A DNA stretch of 64,000 nt from contig WNNJ02002024.1 of NCBI GenBank assembly GCA_012934845.2, positions 55,704-119,703 on the forward strand, read 5' to 3'. The DNA is from Pomphorhynchus laevis (taxonomy: Eukaryota > Acanthocephala > Palaeacanthocephala > Echinorhynchida > Pomphorhynchidae). Below the pieces are notes generated by a model. It saw nothing but the letters and a program-made list of their open reading frames with translations. It ran no database searches and was not told the origin of the DNA. Positions within the stretch are counted from its first letter, which is position 1, and every line of letters begins with the position of its first letter. A program made the translations under genes and the position numbers. Positions 12,146 through 22,213 of this stretch are shown piece after piece.

Positions 12146-13480
12146 TAGTAGTTTTTTTGCTTTGGGATAAAGCAAGTAATGTCCAGGGGGACCGGATAGA
12201 TCTAGTCTCCTGAAAACAGTCCGGGAGTACTTCCCATGCGTTGATGCTACTAAGAAGAGCAACATAGCCCACTAATTAGATCAATCAGTAAGACCACTTG
12301 CCCCTCCTTTGCTTGGGGTATTAATGCCATTATTTCCCAGTTGCTCAACTACCAATTCTTCGAAAGACGAAGATGTGTTGTGGTGGAAGATTAAGGTTCG
12401 TTCAAGAGATTAACGGCAGGAGTCGTGGCACTTGGAGGCGTTAGTATGCCTTCTGCCAGCTTTGTGATCAGGCCATCCATGATTTTAATTGTTTCCTGAT
12501 TTTTCATGTTGATAATATTCATAATTTTATTTGGACCAGTAGAGACAACATCGTTGAATTTGCTTATACTATACTGAGAGGAAAGGTAGAGACTACGAGA
12601 TATAGGATGACTTTAAGCATATGCCTTGAAAACTGAATACCTATTGGACCACGTCGCCGTATGTTGTTGTCTACATTTGGAACATTTAGGAGTACCTTAG
12701 CATCCAATTATTTTGCAGTCATCATCGCCAGATCCACATATCCCGCAAGATTTAGCACGACCACAACTTCATCCCTAATGTTCCCAGCAATGACACTGGT
12801 TACAGTGAGGATAAGTGAAGTCGTTACTGCTGACATGTATGAACTTCAAGTTACACCCCATGAAGTGGTTACAAGCAGAGTTTACGAGGAGGCCTTCATT
12901 GTCATCAGGCGTATTTACTCTCGATGAAATGGACGTTGATTATATTGTAAAGTTTTTCCAATCCACAGAGATCTGACTCATTCATGTCAGGTAAAATGTT
13001 GGAAATCTTTATTGACTCCTGAATGGGCTTGAATGCAACAATACCTTTGACTGAAAATTTTTTATCTTTAAAATAATTTCTGTTAACAAATGTGATAGGT
13101 ACGAATTATCAATAATTCGAGCTGAGTTCAAAACTCTGTTAGAATAATTGGAAACAAAAACGCGAAGGAATTCGTTAAAATAATGATTTTTAGCAATAGG
13201 AATTATCAGAGTTATGGTAACTAAATTAATCATTTTCTTGATTGGAGGAATATCCTTATTGTCTTTGTTTTTGAGAAGAAAGAAGTCGTTACTTACCATG
13301 TTTCCGGGACTATTTGCAGAAAATTCAATGGAAATAGCTGGGAAAATTGAATTAACTGATCCTACGACGTTTATGGCTTTTTTTCTAAATGCGGTACACC
13401 TTCCTTCGTATTTACATAGAATGATAATATTTTGTAAATCGATGCTTTGGTGTAACGTCATAAACAATCTCCAAATGCTA
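12146..13480 (-). mobile_element. Jockey-like LINE relic F', ORF1 and start of ORF2 (left copy)
   Basis: Minus-strand relic related to element F (41313-44961). The N-terminal ORF1 part is open at 13009-13467 (152 aa, with FLRVFVSNYSNRVLNSARI). A frameshift leads to ESIKISNILPDMNESDL, matching TVKISNYPPYLEEEDL of F, then to decayed zinc knuckles near 12660-12830 (CNQCHCWEH, SCGICGSG, CSKCRQQHTAAW). At 12170-12265 a piece of endonuclease, QETRSIRSPW, matches the same residues of F ORF2, and there L2-B interrupts it. The 152-aa stretch is identical to the one at 46780-47238. The role in life would have been a Gag-like RNA-binding protein. It is broken here. Confidence 0.8.
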
Positions 13481-14214
13481 CATTGCTCCAGCCTAAAGGT
13501 TAGCTAATAGTGTTTTGGGCAGAAACATCTTTAAATGATTTTAATTGTATTCTTCCTGAATGCTTTTAAAAATTAATATGCATTATGAGATTAAACAGGC
13601 AGTAAGCATGTCAAATTTCATAAAATAATAGGTAAGTAAGCTAGAAATTGTTTTCGTTAAATGATAAAATTCAAACCGGATTCTAAAAATTCATATTGTT
13701 GAAGACCTTTAAGTAGAGCAATTGCATACGACGCACAGTTGAAAACACGTAATAATTAACAAACAAAACTTCAAAGGACAAATTAACGATCAATTCTTTA
13801 TACTGTATCTTTTAATTATATTTTTTAATAAATCGTTTTTATCTAATAGAATTCCAACATTCATTATAACATAGTTTGAAATAAGTACAGTCATTCAGTT
13901 AAAAAAGTTGGAAACCGAATGATCGCCCAAGCATTCGAGTATACACGCCGCTATCCATGAATAGGCTAATTGGCAATAGGCTGGCACCTATTGCCAATTA
14001 GCCTATCTATGAATAGGCTAATTTGCAATAGGTGCCAGCTTAATACTCAATCAACTGGCACCTAGCGGTCCACATATTTAAAGCAATAAAAGCAAAATAT
14101 TACTTAAAAGAGAGAATAGAATTAAATAAATAAAGCCTGAAGTGATTTAGTAAAAATAAATAGAACTTCAATCAAAGTAAATTATAATTATTAAATCGAA
14201 GTAAATAACATAAT
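13481..14214. other. AT-rich flank of F' inside inverted duplication, no gene seen
   Basis: No coding potential. It is matched in inverted orientation by 45320-45515 and 46287-46779 of the right arm. It contains the palindrome at 13961-14006 and a further partial copy of the same word up to about 14039, at the point where the two arms differ by about 770 bp. Confidence 0.6.
13961..14006. repeat. 46-bp palindrome, 20-bp perfect arms
   Basis: Arms 13961-13980 and 13987-14006 are perfect inverted copies around the 6-base loop CTGGCA. A third copy of the arm follows at 14012-14033. The right arm of the large inverted duplication has only one copy (about 45492-45515), next to the extra 770 bp. 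This suggests a fold-back or template-switch event at a rearrangement point. Confidence 0.85.
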
Positions 14215-14602
14215 TGTGAATATTCATTGCTTACACAAGTTGTATTCTTTTAGTGGTCGGTTTGATATTATCCTCGTGTGGTTGTTTGAATTCTATCAGC
14301 ATCACTGTACACTACAATCAGCGTGGGTGGACCTCATCAGCAGTGAGCCCACGCCTACATTTCGTGTTTCTGTCCTTTTACTGATTCTGTTGATTCCTTG
14401 TCGCCGAAATGCTGATTTATATTTGGCTTATATACCAAATTACACAATTAATGTGTTCTATATTTGGTGTTGGCGTTAACTAATATTCGTAATTCGAATC
14501 CACCACACACCGATTTTTTATTTTTAGTTCTTATACGAAATGATCACTGGACAGTAAACCGTAAGCTGTCTATTACTATTGTGAACATATTGCTTACACG
14601 AG
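14215..14602 (-). repeat. Family G hammerhead repeat, minus copy (about 1.1 units)
   Basis: In minus orientation this holds the end of one G unit (14602 down to about 14475) followed by a unit with the ribozyme core (14301-14376). The word for GTGTAAGCAATGAATATTCAC-like sequence occurs near both ends, as expected for a tandem cut of a unit of about 366 bp. Other G copies are at 14603-14825, 34811-35300, 45052-45320 and in part 45620-45875. No protein is encoded. Confidence 0.8.
14301..14376 (-). ncRNA. Hammerhead-like ribozyme core, family G (left arm)
   Basis: Minus strand, in order: GGACA then GAAA then CAC (14376-14364), CACTG then CTGATGAG then GTCC (up to about 14329), GTGT, A, and CAGTGA (14312-14302). 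Helix I CAGTGA/TCACTG, helix II GGAC/GTCC (one mismatch next to the core) and helix III ACAC/GTGT can all form, with the cleavage-type GTA before helix I. Strand order is GAAA, CTGATGA, then TA, not the usual order. See findings. Confidence 0.72.
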
Positions 14603-14825
14603 TTGCTATTCTTCAGATATAGAACACTTGAATTGTGTAATTTGGTATAGAATCCAAATATAAATAAGCATTTCGGCGACAGGGAGTTCAGCAGAAACAG
14701 TAATAGAACCGAAACACGAAATGTATGCGTGGGCTCACTGCTGATGATGTGCACCCACGCTGATTGTAGTGTACAGTGATGCTGATACGATTCAAACAAC
14801 CACACGAGGATAATATTCTACTATA
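14603..14825 (+). repeat. Family G hammerhead repeat, plus copy, inverted to its neighbour
   Basis: The orientation flips at about 14602/14603, so this copy and the one before it form a divergent inverted pair. It contains the ATATAGAACACTTGAATTGTG entry of the unit, the ribozyme core (14706-14779) and the AACAACCACACGAGGATAAT exit. It is more decayed than the others. Confidence 0.78.
14706..14779 (+). ncRNA. Hammerhead-like core, family G, decayed helix II
   Basis: GAACC then GAAACAC (14706-14717), TCACTG then CTGATGA (14735-14747), GTGT A then CAGTGA (14769-14779). Helix I (6 bp) and helix III (4 bp) remain complementary. Helix II (GAACC against TGTGC) is no longer a good match, so this copy is probably inactive. 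Confidence 0.65.
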
Positions 14826-15162
14826 TATTTATTCTACTATACATTTCATTTGTGTTAAACGATGGAAGTGGAATTTGGTAATGCAACTATAAGGTAGTAA
14901 ATAAATTATTACACAATCTAGATACGATAGCTTGGCCGATAAAACCAGTACAAAAAGCCGATACATCATTATTCTTTTTTCATGTCAAAGCATAACACTT
15001 TAAAATGTCTATTGCAATAGTCGAAAATTTGTGAACAACAATATTTTATTTTATTATTCCTCTCGATTTGAAGTTGATATATATGTGCATTCATTGTTAC
15101 TATTGAAATTTTGATGACTATTCATATTCTGCACGGTACTTTAATCCTATATATACGCCAAG

Positions 15163-15237
15163 AGCAGTGCAAAACATTTCAGTATTGATGGCCCTCATCA
15201 GCTACTGATCCAATAACTTCGTGTCCCGTTTTGGTCC
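15163..15237 (-). ncRNA. Hammerhead-like core, family H (left arm), decayed
   Basis: Minus strand counterpart of 15486-15558: GGACC then CAAAACG, CAGTAG then CTGATGAG then GGCC, and CACTG. The GAAA box has decayed to CAAAA. Helix I CAGTAG against CACTG is still possible with one bulge. Confidence 0.55.
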
Positions 15238-15485
15238 TTTTAATGTTTGCTGATGATCACTCGACTCGTCTGCTTTATTGGCATTTAGATTTAATAAAGG
15301 CCTTTCGTCTAACATTTTGCAAATTTAATTGAAATCATTTCTGATTTTAAATAAAAAAATAAAAAATTAAAAAGTAATTCTGAAATGATTTCAATAAAAT
15401 TTGCAAAATGGAAGACTGAAGTCTTTAATTAAAATTAAATGACAATAAAGAAGACGAATCGTTAAATTGTAAGCTAACATTAAAA

Positions 15486-15558
15486 GGATTGAAACGTGAA
15501 ATGTAGGTATTGGATCAGTAGCTGATGATGTCCACCAATACTGGAATTTTGCGCATTG
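15486..15558 (+). ncRNA. Hammerhead-like core, family H (right arm)
   Basis: GGATT then GAAAC (15486-15495), CAGTAG then CTGATGA then TGTCC (15516-15533), CATTG (15554-15558). The linker helix GGTATTGG (15506-15513) pairs with CCAATACT (15535-15542). In family G the same place has GGCGTGGG with CCCACGCT, so four base pairs have changed on both sides. Helix I needs one bulged A. The nucleotide before helix I is G, which would block cleavage, so this is probably a fossil. Confidence 0.62.
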
Positions 15559-15989
15559 CTGTTGGCGTATATATAGGATTAAAGTGGGGGAGCAGAATGA
15601 AAATAGTCATCAAAACTTCAATTCATCTCGATGATGTTCAAACGCTCTGTACATTCGAATACATCAGTTAATCTAAAGCTCGTAACGCTGAGCAAAATGC
15701 GAAAAATAAAAAATCACCAAATTAATTGTATAAATGACCAAAAAGCATGAACTAAGTTGGTATAATATACTCTAACTTAGCCCACACTACCCTTTTTGCA
15801 AATGTATATGTTGTATTGAACTGTGATATGATGTCATATACCATGTTGCAGTGAACCATTTGTTATTTTGCCTTCGATGCCATTAGTGGCTGTAGGATTG
15901 GACAATGAACTTCAGATAAATTTAAAAATATATAATTATTATAATACAATAATATATAATAAATAATTATATTTGAAAATATCCGAATA

Positions 15990-16250
15990 TTTTGCATATG
16001 CGAGTCTTATCTTCATTTGATCGGTTTGAATTTTACCCTCGAGTGATAATTGCAATTATATAGCAGCACTGTTCACTACTTATCCGCATGGGTTAAACTG
16101 ATCAGCAGTAATCTAATGCTTACAACAAGCGTTTCGTTCCTTATTTCTGCTTCTGCTGTATTATTTGCTGCCGATTTCCGGATTAATTTTTATATTGTAG
16201 GCGATGAACGAAAATTCTTATTCTCTAACGGTTGTATGCGATAACTATTT
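15990..16250 (-). repeat. Family I: degenerate relative of the G repeat
   Basis: On the minus strand the order of blocks matches family G: a CGGAAATCGGCAG-like entry, the ribozyme core at 16066-16140, then TGCTG and a TCAAACCGATC-like exit. Sequence identity to G is low outside the core words. Confidence 0.55.
16066..16140 (-). ncRNA. Hammerhead-like core, family I, decayed
   Basis: Minus strand: GGAAC then GAAACGC (from 16140), TTACTG then CTGATCA then GTTT, and GTGA A CAGTGC (to 16066). Helix I (CAGTG against TTACTG with one wobble) and helix II (AAC/GTT) are retained, again with sequences different from G and K. CTGATCA and GTGA each carry a change from the active consensus. Confidence 0.52.
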
Positions 16251-16377
16251 TAAGCAATTCAAATTTGCCTGAGTACATTTTATCCACCTGTCTTTTGCCT
16301 AATTTTCAGGTGACACAAATCAGAAGCTGTTTGTACAAATCTGTATTTTATATAATATGATATTAATAAATAATACA

Positions 16378-16625
16378 AATATTATTTTTGTATATGCCAT
16401 TCCCAGAAAAAAGAAATTGGATATTTCTTCGATATTTCGTTCGCTAACCGCGGACATTATCAAGAAGTATTGTAATAACTTAGTATAATAAAGACCAATT
16501 TAAATTTGTCTTGATTATACTAAGTTCTTACTTCTTGATAATGTCCGCGGTTAGCGAACGAAATATCGAAGAAATATTCAATTTCTTTTTTCTGGGAATG
16601 GCATTTAGATACAAAAATAATTATC
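16378..16625. repeat. Fold-back (palindromic) repeat, about 110-bp arms
   Basis: Arms at about 16381-16500 and 16503-16623 are near-perfect inverted copies around the centre at about 16502. Both carry TGCCATTCCCAGAAAAAAG and CGTTCGCTAACCGCGGACAT. They differ by small indels such as GTATTGTAATAACTTAG against GTAAGAACTTAG. There is no coding capacity. It could be a MITE or fold-back transposon. I cannot see a certain target duplication. Confidence 0.78.
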
Positions 16626-17489
16626 CCCCCCATAATGACTCATTCCGATTCAAATTATTTGAATAAATATTATTTTATATAGTGTTGTTGAAATGAATTT
16701 TAAGAACAAAATAGAATAGATAATAAATGCTGTTTTTAGTTAAGTTTTAAAAGGCCAATTTCATTTAGAAATTTTCATGAATGATTCGCTCATATTTGAT
16801 TTTTTAAAGTTGAATGTCTGTATTTGTATTGTCAATAAAAATACTTTCAGAAATCATAGATGCTTGCTCGCATCATTATTTTTTCCTTAAAAAATCAAAT
16901 GTCCTTGTCGGCTTGTTTCTATCAATTGTTTCTCTATCAAAGTATACTTCTCTCATAATTTTTTTACATTAAATTTTAAACAAAATCATTGTCTAGCACT
17001 GCTAATAATGCTAAAGGCGTTGCCGCGCTGCACTGCTAAGCCTAGTATTTGCTTTAATCACAACGAATCGCGTGGTTCATCCGTTATGAACCACTTCTCT
17101 AATTACATTTCAATCTAACTGATTGCTCTCTTTTAATTTCTTAAATTACTTTTTATAGAGTTACAAGATCCCGCCATGTGGGGTGCCGGGATCTTATCTA
17201 CGCTCCGCCAACCTACATATTTTTTAAATAGACATTTACAATGAACGTGTTTATATGTGCCTTTTATTACATTTTGACATCGAATTGCTTATCAAACAGT
17301 CCCTTTTTAAATTATTGCGTATATTTCTTTACCAAGACATTTTTCAATACAATGCCTGAATTTTTCAGTTTAGAATACAATAATGAAAATTTGGAATATT
17401 TTCATGATTAAACAAAAAATACTTTGAATTTAGTATTTAATTTACTCTGATATTCTCTCTATTTAATTGGATAAATCAATTATTAGGAA
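16626..17489. other. AT-rich stretch with a possible LINE 3' tail
   Basis: No gene seen. At 17166-17193 a hairpin GATCCCG...CGGGATC is followed by CTACGCTCCGCC and T-rich sequence, resembling the CR1-like tails at 7711-7745 and 25165-25210. This may be the 3' end of another member, with decayed C-terminal coding upstream. Confidence 0.4.
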
Positions 17490-17935
17490 GTGTGAGCTCA
17501 ACTTAATCTCAACTGAGGTTAAGTCGCCTTAATATGCCTTCGTTATCTTCACTTTGAGCACTAAATGACTTGATTATAGTGTGGCGGGGGATGAGCAATC
17601 TTGGGAATCCCGTTATAAGTCTATTTCGTACGCGAAATGACTCGAGATTACGTGGTCATCCACTTATGTTACAACGTGAACACTGGTGTAAAAAAGAAAC
17701 ATCAATTTTGCCGTGTGTTTCATTCCAGCTTGGAACAGTTTACCGGCGGAAGTGGTGAGGCAAACAAACATACGTGGATCTGTATCTACTTTGAAGAAAC
17801 TGACTTATTTTTAATTACGTTGTTGTTAGTTTCCTTTATATATTTTAAATTGTGAAGGTGTCTATTGAGCTATGCTCGCTGACATTCTAGTTTTTTTTAA
17901 TCAATATTATTAATTAAACTTAATCCGCCACGCAG
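17490..17935 (+). mobile_element. CR1-like LINE 3' end (family C)
   Basis: A 5'-truncated copy holding only the last part of ORF2 and the tail. At 17570-17758 the peptide WRGMSNLGNPVISLFRTRND and LRGHPLMLQREHWCKK matches 7480-7620 of C1 closely, and the tail GTGTCTATTGAGCTATGCTC (17857-17876) matches 7702-7721. One frameshift near 17690 separates HWCKK from the WNSLP-like part. Short 5'-truncated copies like this are the normal product of abortive target-primed reverse transcription. Confidence 0.88.
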
Positions 17936-18029
17936 GGCTAAACACAACAAAATACAGTAAAGGAAATTACAGACATCTTCAATAGTCATAAAATAGGAAA
18001 CTAAATCATCGTTGGAAATATAACGTGTG

Positions 18030-19205
18030 GTTCGGTGTGGTTAGAATTATTGTCAGGTCGATTACGGGAAGAAAGAAAGCCCCGAAGGCACATGGAAGCA
18101 GATCGACAGAGAGCAAATCCAACGATGCGTTTAAGTCGGCAAATACAGTTCGCATACGAGTTTGTGGTCGAATTCATTTATTGTAACCGAGCGATTCGTC
18201 TGATAAGTTGTAACGTGTTTCCTTCCATGCCACCCGATGCTGCGAACACAAGTGGTGTGAAACTACCTCGATCGACCAGCTGAACCTGTTATTGTGCGAG
18301 CTGAGCGAACAATAGCTGCACTGTCAATCGCGAGGAAAGTCGCCGGATGATGCGGAATAGCCTCTGCCATAAGAAACTTGATAAGTGCTTCATGATTTGC
18401 ATGTGACGGCTCATGATGTAACCTCGATAGGTGTTCTTTTACGGACATGTCTTTAATTATCACATCTGGACGCAGTGTGCCATCGTTATCTTGACCTACA
18501 AGAATACTTATGGCGGCCGTTAGTTTGCCGTTGCGCAACAGAGTGCAATATTGTTTAATCCAATCAGAGTTAGTGTATTTACGTTTTTTTAATTTTTGTC
18601 TTAACTGTAATGTGCACGCCTCCTCGAACAGTGCTAAGAAATCACCTTTCGTCCATAAGTCGAGTCTACGTTAAATTGTCTTTCTGATCACTGCGATTTT
18701 ACGACAGGGTATCTGCTGTAATACATACCGTCCAAAAATGACTGCCATTTTAATATCTTTTGATGTAGACTGGACTTCATCACAAGCTGCATTTTTGTAA
18801 AATTCCGACAGAATGTCAATGAATGAATTGCTGACATTGCATTGAGGAAGATCTATTAGCTTCGGGATCCATTGTATAACAACTCTATACATGTCATCGA
18901 TTGTATAATTTTGGTGCTTATAAGCGTCATTGCGTGATATTGAAGGGCTTGAGCGAGATTCCTCGTCTATATTTAAAGTCTCATAGAGTAGTTTTGTTTT
19001 TACAGTTCGGTGCGCGGCAATTAATACATCGATTATTCGACGTCGCACATCTACATCCTCTACAAATCGCCGCCGGTCCATTGCATGTGCAACAATGACT
19101 CTCGTGTAAGGGACGGCCACGAACCATCGTGCAAATGTAACCGAATATTTACGTCGCCTCGCTTCGCTCGGCGACGGTTGTGAATAGTTAATTACGTAGC
19201 TAAAA
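18030..19205 (-). mobile_element. Family D fragment D3 (N-terminal region)
   Basis: Minus strand. The Cys-rich finger (CRCA and CRAPNC type words, about 19000-19100) is shifted out of frame with an open stretch at 18671-19210 that carries IDDMYRVVIQWIPKLIDLPQC and SNSFIDILSEFYKNA. These match NEFIDILSSYYN of D1. After a frame break, 18263-18538 has LTAAISILVGQDNDG, the equivalent of the D2 segment LTAAIKSLDNEQG. The RT and nuclease parts are missing. Sequence divergence from D1 shows a separate subfamily. Confidence 0.75.
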
Positions 19206-19480
19206 TTCAAGCTTAATTAACTCAAGTAACTATGAACTCAATTATTCAAATTGAGCTCACAGTTACGATGTTATTATTATCATTTTATTATTGAGTACAA
19301 GACAAAGCTTAAATGACTGATCAGCCTGTTCACTGTTGATGTTAAAAAATGAAATGTAGAATGTAATCAGCCAAATGAGTAGAGTTGAACACTGATTAAT
19401 GGCTAGAGCTGTTATGAATTCACTTTCCCCTTAAAGTTTGAAATGTGAATAGCTAGAGACAAGCAATTTCATCAGGTAGT
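19206..19480. other. Spacer, no gene seen
   Basis: Moderately AT-rich DNA between family D fragment D3 and the decayed 3' end of the CR1-like element C3. No coding capacity and no repeat I can name. Confidence 0.4.
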
Positions 19481-22164
19481 GCATTCCAAATGTTGATTAC
19501 ACGATGGGAGTGTCTCATTATTCGAGGATTTTTACCAGGGGGAATTTATAGAGGGTATGCGATGTCCACGACAGTTTGTAGTTCTAAACTTTTTAGCATT
19601 TGTGAAATATCTTTCCCACGATGCTAAGAGATCAAGATACAGTAGTCAATTCAATAACAAGGATAACCTGTCCTCATACTAAGTACGAAAGCAAATTTGA
19701 GACCCGCGACGAAGCACTGATTCAAGATTGGTAATTTATTTTTTAGTACATGAAAAAACATTGGTAATTTATTGTTCTATGGACGAACCATAGAACAATA
19801 AAGTAGTTTTAAGACAAGGATTCATTCTCGAGAAGCCATTTTTGATACAATTCAAGGCTCGAACTGCCTTACTGTAAGCAAAGTCAGTATTCAAGCGTGT
19901 TTTGAGTGTCTTGTGCATAATTTTGTTCCGACACAATAGTAAGTATCTTTAGTCCAATGAGAAATACACGCATTTACTTATATTTAATTTCATCTGCGTT
20001 GGTCAAGGTCGTTCTGCAACAGTTAAGCATTCCATTTACTATCTCTAGTGCGCCATAATTGTACATCATCAGCAAATGCTAAGCATGGGTATTTGATACC
20101 CATGATAAGTCATTTAGAAATGTTATAAAAAGAAGAGAACCCAATACAGTACCCTGAGTGACTCCATAATTTACATATATTGTAATGGAAACAATACCCC
20201 CAACTCTAATTCTGTAGAAACGTCGACTAAGCAATTCCTGAACCCCATTGCAAATGGTACAAGGAACATTATAATGAGATAACAAATTAATTAGACATTA
20301 GTGCGGAACTCGATCAAATGCCTTTGAAAAATCTAAAAAGATAACGTCGACTTTTTTTTACCTGAGTTAGTCGCCTCAGTCCATAATTCACGGGCTGACA
20401 ATAGGTTAGTAAGACACAACCGTTTGGAACTAAAACCGTGATGTGAATTTGTAATAATCATGTGTTCATCTAAATGATGAAAAATTCTAAGGGCAATCAA
20501 TATCTTCAGAACTTTACATATGAAACTTGTGAGTCTTATAGGTCTATAGTTTGAGCAAGATGACGGTATCGATTTCTTGGGAATTGGGGCAATAATTACA
20601 TACATCCACGACTTAGGAACCTAGAAGTTGGAAATACTGTATTGGAAGAGCTTGGCAAGAAATGGAGCAAGACATGAAATGTCATCCGGGCCTGTTGAGC
20701 TATGGGGATTAAGATTTCTTAAGTACGTCATAACTTCACTTGAATTTATTTTAGAAGTTGTTGACAGTTGTGTAATAGTTCCTAATCTCCAAATAATAGT
20801 AGTTTTCACAGAATAATCATACTAAAGAGAAAAGCCGGAAGCTAGAGCTTCAGCAATTTCAACTTTATTAGTCAACTTTATTATTCACTGTATTAATATA
20901 ATTGATTAGAGCAGGAATAGTTCTATTGCGGCGAATATATGCCCAAAACTGTTTAGGCTGTTCATAAGCCTTAATCGCAATAACTGCTGCGAACTTATTC
21001 CGTTTTCTTAGTTTTAGTCTTGTACATACGTTTCGTATTAGTCTATAACGATAAAGTAGATACGAATCTGAACGTTACATGCGCCAAAGGTGATTACGAG
21101 TTTTCAAAATAAGCTTCAGATCTTTATCAAACCAAGCTGGAAATTTAGGTTGTGCAGAAATTGAACGTATTGTAGCGAATGTTTCTGAAATATTCATCAG
21201 ATAATCAAAAATCTGATTAAGTAGTTCCTTATCACCTATCACGCGAAGTGGATGAATCTGACTAAAATTTAAAATTTCTTCAGTTCTGACCTTCCACCAT
21301 TGACGCTTAAATACTTTCTCACAATTACTACAGGAATGAATGTTAGGAGTAGCCTGTAAAGCGAGTACATAATGATTACTGCTACCAATAGGTGGCAGAT
21401 AACTAAATCTTTCTATGTCAGTGATACGTTTGGTGAATGCTAAATCGAGAATGTATCCCGGCCTTAATGAACTACATGTAGGTTTGTATATATGCTGAAT
21501 TAGAAGCAGTTCATCAACTAGGTATTCGGATAAATCCTTTTCATCAATGCTACCTTCCGTAAAGAGAGATTCTGACCAGTTTGATTTTGGTAGATTGAAA
21601 TCGCTAACGAGTATAAAATGTTTGCTAACGCACAAAGAGCTCAACAGTGACTTTAAAGCATCAAATTTAATTGAACTGATGAGGATCGATATAGAACGCA
21701 AATATTAATACTGACGGGACTCACAGTTAGCATAAAAACGCAAACTCTTAAACGATCCATATTCGTCACATTAAGATGATATTTGATATAATGAAATTGT
21801 TGCTAACGTACGCAGCAACTCCACCTCCACGTTTACCCAATATTCGATCAGCTCGCAACATCCGATAACCTGGAATGTTAATAAGGGTATCTGTAACATT
21901 AATATGTAACCAGTATTTAATTATACAGAAAAAATCGTACGAATGTGACATAATATGTTGCTTAAGTTCTACTACATGAGCTAGCAAACTACGCAAATTC
22001 GAGTAGCTGATTGACAAATGCAGTGAAACATTATTAACACTATCTGTTTGTTGTTTCGCTTTAAAAATATCTTCGAATGAAACCAGACATTCTATCGGAG
22101 GACAATTTTTTCGACTGCTACTGTTTGAAAAAACACTGTCGTGAGATCCACAATCCGACCACAT
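19481..22164 (-). pseudogene. ORF2 of CR1-like element C3, broken
   Basis: APE endonuclease signs are YSNLRSLLAHVVEL, IIKYWLHINVTDTL, RGGGVAAYVSNN, LVSDFNLPKSNW (usually GDFN), the ILDLAFTK strand and GSSNHYVL for the SDH motif. The linker has FPAWFDKDLKLILKTRN. RT pieces lie in at least three frames. At least five frameshifts or stops are visible. The 3' third, past 20079, is hard to follow. Confidence 0.8.
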
Positions 22165-22213
22165 TGTAAAAATACATTGTTAGTTTTGCTCATAGATGCT
22201 TCATCAGAAACTA

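Larger units (their letters stand above)
11264..14472 (-). repeat. Left arm of large inverted duplication
   Basis: This segment reads, on the opposite strand, almost the same as 45052-49065. Order in the arm from its right end: G ribozyme repeat, unique AT-rich part, F' ORF1, start of F' ORF2, L2-B. A 460-bp open frame (13009-13467) gives the identical protein in both arms, and the L2-B part differs by only a few residues per hundred. The left arm lacks about 770 bp present at 45516-46286. It carries a small palindrome at that very place (13961-14006). Confidence 0.9.
15113..15622. repeat. Family H: 510-bp imperfect palindrome with a ribozyme-like core in each arm
   Basis: The left arm (15113-15362) and right arm (15363-15622) are inverted copies at roughly three-quarters identity by eye. 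Shared parts include TTTTGATGACTATT at the outer ends, CTATATATACGCCAA, a hammerhead-like core and an AATTGAAATCATTTC-type inner part. The left arm reads on the minus strand and the right arm on the plus strand, the same divergent layout as the G pair at 14215-14825. Confidence 0.8.
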
